Assembly (NCBI GenBank): GCA_006937955.1
Contig: SSNP01000005.1
Span: 2,004,507 to 2,068,506 of the forward strand
Source of the DNA: Pachypanchax playfairii
Lineage: Eukaryota; Chordata; Actinopteri; Cyprinodontiformes; Aplocheilidae
DNA: 64,000 nucleotides
Direction of reading: 5' to 3'
This document shows, one piece after another, positions 13,780-28,229 of this stretch. A program made the translations under genes and the position numbers. A model generated the notes under the pieces. It saw nothing but the letters and a program-made list of their open reading frames with translations. It searched no databases and had not been told where the DNA came from. Positions within the stretch are counted from its first letter, which is position 1. Every line of letters begins with the position of its first letter.

Positions 13780-15368
13780 ACTTCATAAAGCACTTTGAAG
13801 GCAGAAGTGAGCAACAAAGATCTTGTGCTCATGTTAATAAGTTAGACACCAGACTGGGGTCACATTAGGTTCCTGGAATAAAAAGTAAAAAAAAAAAAAA
13901 TCTCAACTGAACAAGAAAAATAATTCTATTCTCATTTGGAGGGTTTCTGACTAATGAAATGAACCATTTTAAACACGACATAAATCTTTAAAAAGTGAAT
14001 CTACATGCTTCCAGAAAGAACCAAGTTTACTCTGAGAGGCTGTCGATGGATGTTTTTAGGGATTTTTTTCTAGAATTTAAAGGGAGTAAGTGAGATTTGG
14101 AAACATGAGTAATCCAGTCAGATGGAGGTTTGGACACACAGCGTCTCGACTAATAAAAAAAAACGATACTCTGATAAAATCTTCAGCAGATTTCATCACT
14201 TAAACATGTCTCAGAACTTTTTCTCAGCCTTTTCATTGCACTTTGTCCACAGTGTCCCATGTCTCAGACGAATGTTGTCCAGCGATGCACTTTGGAGTGA
14301 GAGCTCCGAGATAAAGAGACTGAGCAGCAATCAATAGTCAAATCTGAGTAAATAAAAAGCATCAGGTATCGCTCTTATGAGATCGTCCCAGCTTCAAATC
14401 AAGAATCCACCTTTGAATTGACTGTGACAGAGACGTCACAGCTCGTAATGCGTTGGATCAAACCTTCCCTCTGGTGTTCTGTTTCACACTCGGTTCTTCT
14501 CTGGCAGCACTTCAGACACGCTCACTCTGACAGACTGTTTCATTTTCCTCAAGGACGCCTTCCTCCCACATGCATCACAGAGAAGTAGCAGCCTGCAGCT
14601 TGAAAACGGAGCAGCACATTCCTCTGAAAAGCTAATGAAAAGTGAACATGTGCGCATCATGATAAGACAGGAAGGGGAAAAAAACGACACGTGTGTGTGA
14701 AGAAACAGCAGCTTTCATGTGAATACATTTCTGTTTGATCAAACTCTTCATTTAATGTGTTTCACATTAACCCACATGTTCAGCTGGAGCTCAATCCCAA
14801 AAACACAAAGTTCACCAGGAATCAAAGTTTCTTCTGACTTCTTATTTATTTCTTTACTTTCTATTTCTGTTTATTTTCTTGTCTGTATTTTTTATAATCA
14901 GCATAAAAGTATTTTCTTTCTTGTTTGAACACATAGATAAAGAAAAGGGAGTTAAAACAGGTGGTGTTTCATGAAAAGGGAAAAGAAGGGAGGATTGTGG
15001 AGGGAGGGAGGGAGGGAGGTAGAGGGTAGTTACCGAGCTGAGACCCTGGACTATTGAAGCCAGGCATGCAGACGAGAAAGCCAGCCGATAAGCCTGGCTG
15101 ATAAAAGATAGAAAATAGCAGCAGATTTGAACTTTCCCACCGTCCTAAGATCCACCGGGGGAGGAGGGGGTTGATTCAACGACTTATTGAATCCTCCCCT
15201 ATCTACAACTAGCCGCACCCCCCCCCCCTATAAAATCCAATGACCGAGCAAGGCCAACGACTGGAGCGGGAATACGAGGAGAATGCTGAAAAAATACACA
15301 ATTCTACAATTCTTCCAGAAAACGTATGGAGCTCGTGATGGTCTGGAAATGCCAGAGCAGTGGGAGCC

Positions 15369-15413
<45 letters not shown>

Positions 15414-18400
15414 ATCTGAGATAGTCACACACTGCAAGATTTAAGAGTTAAATAACCAAAAGGTTTCTTAATGTGGTCACAGAAAGGTCAGGAACTGGTA
15501 GCAGCTTCCTGCAGACACAAACACACACACAAGGTCATCTGGAGTGTGAAGTCTAACCATCATCTCTCTCCTCAAATCATATCAGGGACACAGTTTCTTT
15601 TCATATCGCTGCTGATATAAAGACACTCAGCCTTGAGTAAAACGGTGAGAACGTTCACACACACTGCATCCAGAAACACGCACACAGCTCTGAGCTTTCA
15701 AACACATTAATCCACGAGGTTCTGAGGAAGGTTCTGTCTGTCTCACCTGTTCTATCATTAACGAGGGTTTCCTCCTCTGATCCCACATCTCATCCATAAC
15801 TTTACAGATCGAGAAAATCTACTATTAACAGCTGAATTTCTTCCATTAAAAATAACATTTGTTGATTCGGTTCACGTGGAATGTTTCCACAGGAATGACG
15901 ACTGATCCAGATGTGCTGCTGACTGTTAATGTCTTATATACTTGTGTTTTTTATTTGAAATTTAGAGACTCTAACATCTGGATTTGTTTTAAAGACCAGA
16001 TTTGAGATATTTTAGCAATAAAGCATCATGTGGAACAGCCTCGAGGACTTTTACACACAAAGTCTTTATTGAATGCTGTCACTTTAAAAAGTAAACAACA
16101 ATAATAATGTAAATATAAACATATATACTGTATGTAAATCATGTTTATAAAACTTTGATTCCTGAGTTATTAATTCATATTTGAAAATGTTATAACAAAC
16201 AGTAAAACTGAGATGGATTTTTTTTCCTGAAGCTGCAGCCTGATTTGGTACCAGGTGTGACACTCACCTGGAGGCGTGTACGTGAAACTCGCTGATTCTG
16301 TTCAGGATCAACTGGATTACAGAACTCCACGTCCAACATCCTCTTTCAGGACCAGAACAAACTGTCTGCATCTATTTTTTTTTTCTAGTCGACACTAAAA
16401 GCAGAACCCCATGTGAGTAACATGGTTGGTACCGGTCCAGCATCACATGACCAACACTGTGTTACAGCTTAGTGGAAGGACAGGTGTGAAACGCTGCAGT
16501 ATTTTAACTGGACCGCAGCATCGGGTCATGATACAGTACACCTAAACCCCCCCCCCCCGCCCATCAGACAGGATGCAGATGAGAAACTTTAACAGTATAA
16601 AGGGATGGAGATCCTCCCTCCGTCCTGTCTGAGACTCTCCCTCCATGTTTGACATGAACCAGCTCTCAACACTAGAGATGCTGAGCTCACATCTTCCTCT
16701 TCTTCTTTCATTTGCTCCTAATCGTCTACCCTCCTCTGTCTTATTTCATTATTTCTTCCATCGGCCTTCACTTCTACTTTTTACCTTCATTGCAACTGTG
16801 CAGCCACACACACACACATCCAGATGTTTCTGCTTCTACCAGAGACTAAACACACTGAGGAAGGAGGAGAAAATGCTCCTAATAACAGAAACACAAATCT
16901 GGGAGGGGGGGTTGGGGTTGTGTGCCTGTCTGTGTGTCGTATCCACAGACACAACTGGACGTGTATTTTTGTGACACTGATCAATACACTGGACAGCTGT
17001 TTTAGCCACAGACAGCCGGGACGTCCTCTGAGACTTCCCTGTCAGGATCAAGCAAATAAACAACAAGTTCATATTTACTTTGACTTTTAGTAACAAACAA
17101 ACCAGTATGAGTATTATTATTTAATATAGTACAACATTATATATGTTTCTTTTTCTGCTGTTGGATTAGTTATTTGTACTAATGCTTCAGTAACTTTTTA
17201 TCATCGCAGCTGTTTCTTGTCTGGGTTCTTATCTGCAGTTTGTCCAGAAACACGACTCTGACTTCTAACTGCAACAAAGAATTCAAAACAGCTCCAAACA
17301 GAAAGCTCCTCATGTTTCTTTTACCAAACAGCCACAGCGTTGATTTTATCATTAATTAAAGGACAAACTGTCTTAAGCTGTCAGGTAGTTCTAATGTATC
17401 TGAATATGATCTTTATAAAGAAGATGTGCTGTGTATCATTCAGACAAATTCTTGATAATTTAAATTACTTTAAGGACATTTTTACTGCTGTAAAAAAGTT
17501 TGAGAGTTTAAAGCTTTAACTCCATTTGTAGTTAAAAATGTTTCAAATGCTCACAGTGCACTCGAGGTCAGTGTATAACAGCAAATAAGAAGAGATCAAG
17601 TCACAAAAAAATTCAATATGCCACAGTTCCACATGACAGAATCCTGGTGTTGCACATCTGAGCGATCTGCCTACTGTACATCTGTCTCTGCTGCTGCCAA
17701 GAAGAGGAAGATTCAAGCAGGAAAAACTCACTGAGAAGTCGAGCGAAATACCACGAGAGTTAGAGGAGGGCTGCAGAGGGGAGATAAAAGGGCCGAGAAA
17801 TGATAAAGATAAAGAGACAGACAAGCAGAGCAAAAAAAAAAACAAGAGGAAAGAGAGATGGAACGATGGTGGGGCAGTCTTTTTGTTGGAGAGAGCAGAA
17901 GGGGGGGTACGCCACTCACAAGTTGGCTTTGCATCTGTTATCTCCGCCTCCTGTCACAAGGCTTAAAATAAAAATAAAAATAAGTGAGATGGTGGCAGCA
18001 GTGTTGTTGCGATAGCCTCGTGGAGCATGGAGAGGGATGTAAAGAAGATAACTGGTTAAATATAACCCACTGCACAGCTGGCAGCAGCAAAGAAAAGGGC
18101 TATTTTCAAGAGGCAGGGCATCAGTGGAGCCCTCACTGCCCAGATAACATCCGTGTTAAGAGAGAATGTGTGTGTGCAAAAGACATTCATAATTACTCCA
18201 CTGATCAACACACACACACACAGACCAGTACAAGATACACAAAAACACACAGAGAAGAAGCAGAGCTGAGAAAAGATGCGTTCGCTCACATCTATGTATC
18301 TCTCTGCCTCACCAAAGGAGGTATCAGCGACCCCCCCCCATCCCACCCCTCCGACGCAAAAAGTCACAACGGGATTTCTGATGGGAAAAATGTGCTTTCC

Positions 18401-21400
18401 TCAGATGATGGTCAGATAGAGGGGGGAGTACAGCCAAATGTCAAAGATGATAAATGGAGGGGGTGCAGAGACTAGATCTCACACACACACGTGCACACGC
18501 ACACACAGAGTCTGAGCAGGAACAAGAATCTTCACTTTCAAAAAATCACATTCACTCGTACCAACACTCAGTTTCAAACTCGCTGCTCTGCATTTTAAAA
18601 TGATTAAAGTTAAAGGAAAATATTGTCATCATAAACTTAATCTGCATTATTTCTTTTCTAATTGTTAAAACAGAGATGAAGATTTTTATTAACTTCTTAC
18701 ACTTTAAAAACACAAGGTGAATATTTTATACGTTGAACTAACGTCGACGTCAGCAGACTTTCAGTTTCCCTAACGATGTCCATCAGCCTGTCAGCTGATC
18801 CGATATGGCAGCAGCTGAGGTTTATCTACCAGGTTCTGTTCTGTCACGTTAAACATTTTATTATGTTGCCAGAGATCTTTGTGTTTAGTTTAAATTAACA
18901 AACTAAAAAGAATCTTATTCCTTCTACATAAAACATTTTATATTGTTTATATTGTATTTGTTTTGGAAATAAAAAACACCATGAATACTATCAAAACCTT
19001 TTGGAACACAGATTCTAGTAACTGGAGCCCATTAATACAAGAAAATTTCCTGTTGCTCCTTAAACCAACCCGTTCTTTTATTTATAAGATTTTAAAAGTC
19101 TTATGTGACAGTCAGCTGTTTAAACTCTGTATTTACAGCTTAATTCATCCTTTTTATTGTAAGACAAGATTAAAACACATACTGTCTCTAAAAAACAAAC
19201 AAACCTGACCCTGTGGGGATTAAACACTCAGTTAAAAAAGAAAAAAACACAGAAATAAATATATTTTTGTTTAAAATGAATAAAAAGAATATTGATTTAT
19301 ATTAACATATGCATCTACTCTGTGTTTATTAATGAAATAAATGTCTAAATGAGATTCAAAATGATGAGTGTAATTCAGACTAATATTTTGGGAGTTTTAA
19401 TTTATTACAATAATCTATTTAGAAACAAAGAACTGGATTGATATTTTTTTTTCTGATTTGTTAACTATCTGTTTCCACATTCCACAAACCGCCTGCATCA
19501 CATGCTTCATGTTCTTCTTCTGTATAAACATAAAGTTCCTGAAGCAGGTGCTTTTCAGGAATTTCTCATATTTTCAGTTTCAATGTTTTCTTTGTTTCAA
19601 ACCATTAAACATCATTAAAAACACATTCAAACAAGCAGTTATCTCTGTGAAAGACAACAGCAATGTTAATGTTTCATGAAAACTGCATCTGCACAAAGCT
19701 GAAACTCATAAGAGGAGTTTCATTCATTATTATTACATTAATTACACAGATAGAAGTAAAACACGTCTCATATTTCCTAAAGCAAACACATTTAACTTTT
19801 TGGATTGTTAAACGATGATGAAAAGAAAATCTAAGAAGAAAGTTTTATTAAATATTTAGAATAAAATCCCTTGTAGTTTTAAACCTTTTCTGTCTTATTA
19901 ATTCTACATAAAGATGTAGAACATCAGGAACATCTTAGTTTGGCACATAATAAAGTACTTTTCCAGAGGTTAGTTAGTTCAAACACACATCTGTTTGTAT
20001 CCCTGTGAGGATGATGAAACTCTCTCGTGGACTGGATTAACTCGGGTCAGGACGTGACATCCATGACAGTATCCTGCCATGTCTTCTTGGCCTGGCCTGG
20101 CCTGACCTTGGCCTCCCAGCTGCCATGTTGTTTGGGGAGTCCTGCATCGCCACTGAGATGTTTGTGGATGACTTCAAAGATAATTTTAATATCAGACTGG
20201 TGTGGATTGCTGATAGTGTTTTAAGGCAGGGCCCGGTGGACCGAGCACTGGTGGTAGCTATCTGTAATTAGTAACCATTCCCTATCACTGATAAGATAAA
20301 CTACGCCTGACCTTTTCCATTTGGTCACCATAGCAACCTGAAACTCCCACCCCAGCACCGCCGCCCTCCTTTCCGTATTATTTTAGTGATTAAACAGCAA
20401 ATAGAGCTGATGATGTGAGGAGCTGATAGGAGCATGATTAATAATAGTCCTCCACATGGTGCTCTGAGGTGTGTGTGTGTGTGTGCGTGCTGAGGAAGAT
20501 GAGGGGCCCGTCAGTGTCAAAGAGTCGCTGTGAAAAGGCTCCGCTTGGCTTTTTTCTGGTGAATAATGGAAATTTAAGATGAGCTGAAATAAAAGAGAGC
20601 AATAGACGAGTCCCTCCCCGAGTCGCCCTCTGAGGATAGTTAATATTAACGCTGTCCTCTCCCACACCCACTCAGCTTCACTGTGGCCCATAAAGTGCTA
20701 TCTGTTGATGAATAATGAATGCTGGATTCCAGGGTTACCTCGTCCCCACTTTAAAACGCCATACTGTGGTTTTAAAGAGCCGGCCAGCAGAAACAACCTC
20801 CCATTCAGAGAAACTGTAGCTCTTTATTCAAAGATACACACTTCCTGGTATCATGTCAGCAGGGGAAAACTATATACTTATATAAATAAATACTTCCAAC
20901 AGACTTAAATAGGCTGGTTACGTAATGACCACCACAATATTAGTGACGTCAAGCCGATTTTATGAATGACTTCTAATTATTTAGAATTAAGTCTCTAAGC
21001 CGACCTCTAAATTTAAACACACTTGCTCAAAGAAGACAAGAACAGGTGTTTAAAATGACTGAATGTGTTGCTCCTGCTCTCAGGTGTAATCCAAATAAAT
21101 CAAACTCTCCATGTGATCATCACCATTAACAGATCAATGTTAAAAGTCTTTTTAAAGCTTTTAACTGTAAGAAGAAAATAAATAAACTTTTCATCTCCTT
21201 CTTGACCTGAGAAGGTTTTTATTTAAGATTTGAAATTCAGCATAAAGTAAAATCACAGAAACAAGACAACAAACAGGTGTTTTGTAATTAAAATTTGTTC
21301 AGACATGAATCTTTTAGAAGAGAGATGCATTTTTGGATAGAAATTATCAGTTTAGATTTGCCTTGAGTCTAAATGAAAACACACAGAACCAAAACAAATC

Positions 21401-24400
21401 CAATCAGACACAATTTATAATCTGAGATCCAATCCAACAGGAAATCATTTGGATATTATAAAAATAAAAGAAGACTTTTAAAACTCAGTAGGTCCAAATC
21501 CTCAAATGAAATGTTTCAGGGTTCTGTCAATGTATCAAAAATACTTGTGACTTCTCTGCATTCAGTTAAATCACATCTAACTGTTTAGAATTACTTCAAT
21601 AATGTTTCCTGAGCTGAAAATTCAGGTCCAGGTGGCGCCTTCAGCGACCTCAGACCCAGTTAATCATCACCTTCTCCAACAGTGTTTTCCTCTGCAGCCC
21701 ACTGAGCAAAGCCTTCCCGGTCCTCGGAAGCTTGTCCTGTATCTCCGTACAATTTGCATGCTGGGAAAACGGTGAGTAGGTATGCAAACTGGGGCCAGTT
21801 GACTGAAAGGTCAGTGTGGGTTTGCTAAAAAAACACTGAGTAAAACCTGGCTGACGGTTATCGTTCAGATCCCACTGATATCAACAAAGGAGGACATGGA
21901 GGGAGACACTCCTTCCTTCTACTAAAAATGGAAATCTACCTTTTACCTCCTCAAGTCGATGTTAGTTCAGGATGTGCTCGTGCACCGCACGTCTAACGAA
22001 TCAAAGACATTACATCAGAAGATGACAAAATTTTTACTGAATCTGCTCATTAAATTCGCAGGTTTTAATCACGTAAAATTATGAGCAATAAGGAGAGGGA
22101 TGAACATTTTATTTAGCACAAAACCCACCAAAAGTGGCTGATTAAAAAGTCCCAAAATAACAGTCATCTGCAGTGATGATGGAAAAAAGGAAGCGGTTCC
22201 CAAAAATCTATTAGAATTTCTTAGATCAGTGTACAAAGATATTACGAGCCCAATTCTAGAAGAGTGTGAAATAAAAATTCAACGTTTATTCCTGATAGAC
22301 ATAAACAATGTGTCCAATGTTGGAACAGACATTTCACTAGAACATTTGACAGCTATGCAGAGGTAGAGGCTCTCAGACGTAAATATGTGTTAATGTCACA
22401 AACTGTTCCTCTGTGTCAAACTGGTCCAACATCTACAGTGAATAATATCAAAAGATTGAGAGAATCAGGAAGCATCATCTCTAAAGGGTCGAGGTCAAAG
22501 GTCAAACTGATGCTGGTGAAAATAAAAACAGAAATCTTAGTCGGTCAACACGGTTCCTCGGGTAAAGATGGACCATGTAAACAAGAAGCTACACGTAAAC
22601 ACTGTCCAGAAACACCAGCGTCTCCTCTGGACCAGAGATCATTTACAATGTTCTGAGGTAGAAAACTGTTCTAGGGTCAGATTTGGTCCAGATGTGTATG
22701 AGCGAACATCAATGCTGAAAAGTAAACTGAGGGTTTAGAGCAACGTTGCTCACACCTAGACAACATCATGTTTCAGCAACAAACTGTATGTTAAACCACA
22801 TACTGCATCATCACAAGAGCATCACAGGAAAAGATGCTCGAATCAGAAAAGTCTGGAAAAACCCTGCCAGATAACCCTAAACAGTTCAAATTCTAACAGA
22901 AAACAATAAATAAATAAATAAGAAAATTGTTTTGTTTTACTGAAGGAAACCAGAACCAGACATGATCCATTCAGTGACTGCTGGAAAGTAAAAATCCCTC
23001 CTTTTTGGTTCTGATTGTTTCTGGCTAAGAGAGATTTTTGCACCGTATCCAATTTCTTTCCCACATGATGTCTTTCAGAAGATGACCGGATTATTACAGC
23101 CACCATCTTCTTCTTGTTTCTCAGGTTTAATCTGCGGAATAAGGACGGTCTCTCGACGTCGCAGTCTCTGGGGTTACACTGAGGGATGGGGGGGGGGGTG
23201 GTCAGAGGAATGTGCCTGCCCAGCGGATTTAGCCAATCAGATGAGTGTCAGCCATCCAGAGATATTTTACAGATGATAAGCATTCTGGGATATCTCTGGA
23301 AAATTCCTGCCCCTTACAGTGAAGCAGATAATGGATGCCATACACTGCAGAGTGATCAGATTCACAACATATGCCAAACACTGAAGTATATATATATATA
23401 TATATATACTGCTGCTGGTATAAGCAGTAGGCAGCAGCACTTTGAAGGCCACAGAATGTCCACATGATTGCTTGAGTAAGCGAATTAGCTTCAGCGATGG
23501 CTGAGGAGGCAATAAGTTGGCAGAAAAGAGGGATAATCTTTTATCTTTCACCCTCCCAAATGATTTCTTAAAGTCTGTATCACTTCCCTGACAGTTGACG
23601 TTCCACTTTTTCCTCTTTCATTATTTATTTATCTATTTCTGCTTTGTGTGAATTCAGCTAAAATACTTCTAAAGCTCTTAATGGCTCTATCGCTGCCTCA
23701 GATCTGCTGCCACATGCTGCCTTCTCTGCGCTTTCTCCCTGTTTTTTTCCCCGAGATATTCTCCATCCCAGCCCCCGAAAAGCTGCTACTTTATCAAACC
23801 GTCTTGACGAGAACGACACGGCCAATTATTGACAAATTATTCCTTCATAGAATGACAGTAAGACAAGAAGAGCAGTGAGCGAGTTGATGAGTCCAAACCC
23901 GCTTCAATGGGCCCGAGGAGACGGACGTCTATCAGATTCTATTAAGAACTCGGCTCTTTGGTGAACAAAGCTGCCCGCGCCCCTGCCACGCATTAACTGC
24001 TATTATATACTCATGAACTTTGTCACAATCACAATTGTCGTTCCCCCCGTTTTTTCTCATTTATGCATTTTTAGTCTCTTTTGTGGAGAAAAAGATCTGA
24101 AGATCACTTTTCTTTCTTTGTGTCTGTGCGTGCATCAAAGCCTGGATGTAAAAGATGCTCACGTTAATGCAGAAAGAGAGACAACGATTAGATAAAACCA
24201 CATGTTTAAAAATATAAAACTAATCTTTCTGCAGCTCCTTTTGTTCTAGAAGGTTCTCAGACCAACAACAACATGTTATGAACAAAAGCTTCAGGTTGAT
24301 AGAAACAGATGATTTATCATGTTTCTTTGACAACAAAAACACCTTTTGACTTTTTCATTAAAAGCAGCAGATTATTACTGAAGTTCACAAGTAATTTACC

Positions 24401-27400
24401 TGGAAAGTAACTAGAAATTAGAACAATCTGCAGCTACAATTCAGGATTTTCTTATTTGTCTAGAATATTACAGAAATATCATCTGTGAAAACTAAAAGGA
24501 CACCGTCACTGAGTCCATCATCAATTTTTTTTTTTGCCACGATGGAAATTCTAAAAGCCATTTGTCAGTGAGACAGATTAGATGTACAGAACAAACTGCT
24601 GTGTCCTGTGAAGTATTGGAAGTACTCGTGATTACTCAGTTCGCTGATAAACTTCCTATTTGAAAGTAGCCAAACAATGACTCGTTTATATAAAACTGAT
24701 TAATCAAACTAAATAAATGTTAAAGAGGAGATACTCAGAAACCAGATCTTCTGGATTTTACTACAAATATTTGGGTTTTTGAAGCTGCAACAAAGTCAAA
24801 GCTGAAAAGGGTTTTTGACATCCTGAACTTTGATCTGATCTCACAGTATCTCATTTAGTGAGCAGCTCATTTTTCAAGCTGAGAGTTGAATTATCTCATT
24901 TTTATCTCGGCCTTCAAATCATCCCGGGGTCACAGTTCCTCAGTCTGAGAAGTTCAACTGAAAACTCTCATTAGCAGTTTGAAATTTCTCTCCCCTTCAA
25001 AATGAGTGTTACATATCATGATATAAAAATCTGATTGATAAGTTGACTATTGTTTAGACAAAGCAGCAGAGTTCTGACTGGTTCTGTAAAAAGATCTTTA
25101 TGTTCGAGAGTTGGCTGACTCAGGCTCCGCTCAGGTACAACCCTCCAACAGCACACTCACTTCCTGCTGGGTTTCTTAAAGTCATAAAATCTCTGAGAGC
25201 AGTCGTGAGCCATCAGCCTTTCCATTAAAAGCACCACCTTCAAAGGAACACCTTCATGTGTTTCAAAACAGCATGAGTGTAAAAGATACGGCCCTGCAAA
25301 CTGGGCCACTAATCATTGGTCCACTAACTACCTAACTAATGCTTTATCTGTTATTTGAGTCATTGCTTTAGTGAACTGCACGTGTTATCAGCTGCATCAT
25401 AATCAGGGGACTTTGAGGCCTGAAAGTCTGATGCTGCAAGATAAAAGCTGCAGATGAGAAGGATAAAATGGTGATGATTATATTCTAAATTCTGTTTTTT
25501 TTTTCTTCAGTTGAACAGAAAGTTTCCTGATAAAAACATTTCACTAAATGTTTCATTTATTTCTTGTCATCTTTTCAAGTGGCCTGATCTGGAGCTCTCC
25601 AGACTTTCAGAAGGTCTTTTAGGGTTTTTCTTTGCTTTTTCCCTTAGTTTCAGTTCTTCTACCTTTTTTCAGTTTTCTTTCTTTTTTTGTTTGTTTGTTT
25701 GTTTCTTTTTTTGTTAAACCCGTAACTGTGACCCGTGAATCTTTCAGCCATAAAAGACTCCAAAACACAAGACACCATTACTTCTGAATTCTTCAGTTAA
25801 ATTTATATAAAAACACCAAAGATAAAACAGCAAGATGGAGAGAAAATAAGATTTTTGCACCAACAAGATGATTCAAGAAGAGAGATATTCTGAAAACTTG
25901 AGACAGATGATGAAGCATCACTCAGATTCTGGTTCAGATCTTTGATAAACGTGTTCTTGTTTCTTTATGTCATGTCTTTCAGATTCTGTTCACCTGCTGG
26001 GGAGAGTTCAGTGGACCTGAGATGACTAATTTAAAGAATACCCCCCCATCCAGTTTCTTTAAAAACCAGACCAAAGACCCAAAAGATGAAGAATTATTAA
26101 TAAAAATCACTTAAAAAACTGAATCATCTCCATCGTGGAAGCAAAATATAAAAACAGACTCAGAACCTCTGAACTGTATGATCTCCACATGTTCCGTGAG
26201 GTTTGGGAACAAACACACAACACATTCATTGTTTAATTTAAAATGAGCAGACAAACATCAATAAACGTGAACATCCAAAAAGGCTCAGATAAATTATAAT
26301 CAGGACAGGAAATGAGATCATATCTGAAAAGAGTCAACAATAAAAGTGTTTTTCTTCCAAAAAAATAAAATTAAATAAAAAACAGACTCATGTCTGATGC
26401 CAATAAGCCTTCTTTCCCCCGACAGCTCCCCTCCCCATCACCACCCCATTCTCCTTCCCTTTTTCTCCACTTTCCACCTCCTCACCCCTCCCTACTGCAC
26501 GGCTTTGCCAAGTCCACATCGCTGGTAACGAGGGTGTAGTTTCTTAACATTCATCATCGCTGAACTCTGAAACTTTATCAGCTCCGGAGAGCGGCGCCAC
26601 AGCCCCGGCCCCGGCTTTCTCGGCTCTCAGATAGGGCCGATAAGGCACTGATAGATTACAGCAGATTGTTTTACTTCAGGGGACACTGCTGCTGCTAATA
26701 CTAATACACAGACAAGAAGACTCACTGCTGATGGAGGAGGAGGTGGAGAAAAGAGGTAAGGGTGAGGAAACCACGATGAGCTGGAGGAAATTACAGCCCA
26801 TGTCCGATATGCCCTCCTGCTGGAAAACGTGGACACTTGTTGATGTTATTAAAACAATGAGCAAATAATGTGCCACTTTAAAACTGATTAAAGCTGATGA
26901 TATTTAAACTCTGCCCGTCTGTGCGACAGGGAGATTAGACACACACTTACAGGGTAACCTGAGCTCACCAGGTGACCTCTAAGTAAAAACAGGGTCAAGT
27001 GTGAAACACAAGGCCACTTTCTTTATTTCTCCACCTCTGTCACTCTCCAACAGTCACCCAGAAAGACAGTTTGTCCCTTAATAAAACCAGCTTTTTACAC
27101 AAGATCATTATCTCAGCTGGAAATAATAAAATCTAACCTTAAAAAAATAATCTAACTGAAGACAATCTCCTCCTAAAGACATTAAATTAATGGCTCTTCA
27201 TTCTTTTTGCTCTATTTTAATAATCTTCCTTCTGAATTCGTTCATTTCAGTTCTGGATTTTTGCACTCTACAGGTATACACCATCATGATAAAACAGGGA
27301 ACCCATTATTGTATAAAATTACTATTAAATATCAAACACCACTCATGCAGATGAGCTTCACCAGACGGGCACATGAGATGAAACCAAGTCGATCTCAAAG

Positions 27401-28193
27401 ATCAAGTTTGTTTGAGTTGAACCTAATGGAAAAACAACTAAATAAATATTCACGTTTATTTTGTGATTTCTTAACACAAGAAATGCAACGTGTTGGTGAA
27501 AATATCGAGTTGAACTAATTTGAGCGTGAGGGCTGATGTGATTGTGTTTTCTCCAACAAGATGTTGGATCAGAACAATGTTTCATCGCCGAGTGCCAGCC
27601 TGCAGGTTGAGTTGAGAATCTGCTGGAATGTTCGAACCAGGTTGGGACTGAGTCTCGCAGCAGAAGTGCCTGGTTCATGAGAGATGGAGCTGGACCAGCT
27701 GATCTGGGCTCCATCGGGGTTGTTGTGTTGAAGGAGCGGAGTTTTCCTTTTTACTGGTCCATTTATACTCTGACCCGCATCAGTGGTCATGAGATTTGGA
27801 TCATAACTGGATGAAGGAGATCCCAGATACAAGCAGATGAACTGAGCTTCCACTTTGGGCTCCGACATCTCGGGAGAGCTCAAGCTACAAGAAGAGATGT
27901 CTGGACTTCCTGCCTGGATCTGTTACATCTGTAATCTGAAATAGAAAGGATGGAAGGATGGATGGATGGATGGATGGATGGATGGATGGATGGATGGATG
28001 GATGGATGGAAGGATGGATGGATGGAAGGATGGATGGATGGAAGGATGGAAGGATGGAAGGATGGATGGAAGGATGGATGGATGGATGGATGGATGGATG
28101 GATGGATGGATGGATGGATGGATGGATGGATGGATGGATGGATGGATGGATGGATGGATGGATGGATGGATGGATGGATGGATGGATGGATGG

Positions 28194-28229
<36 letters not shown>

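Noticed and set aside
17984..18475. 163-codon plus-strand ORF
   Set aside because: It has no recognisable domain, includes CA-repeat-derived HTHTQT, lies inside zfpm1 intron 1 and lacks splice or family support.
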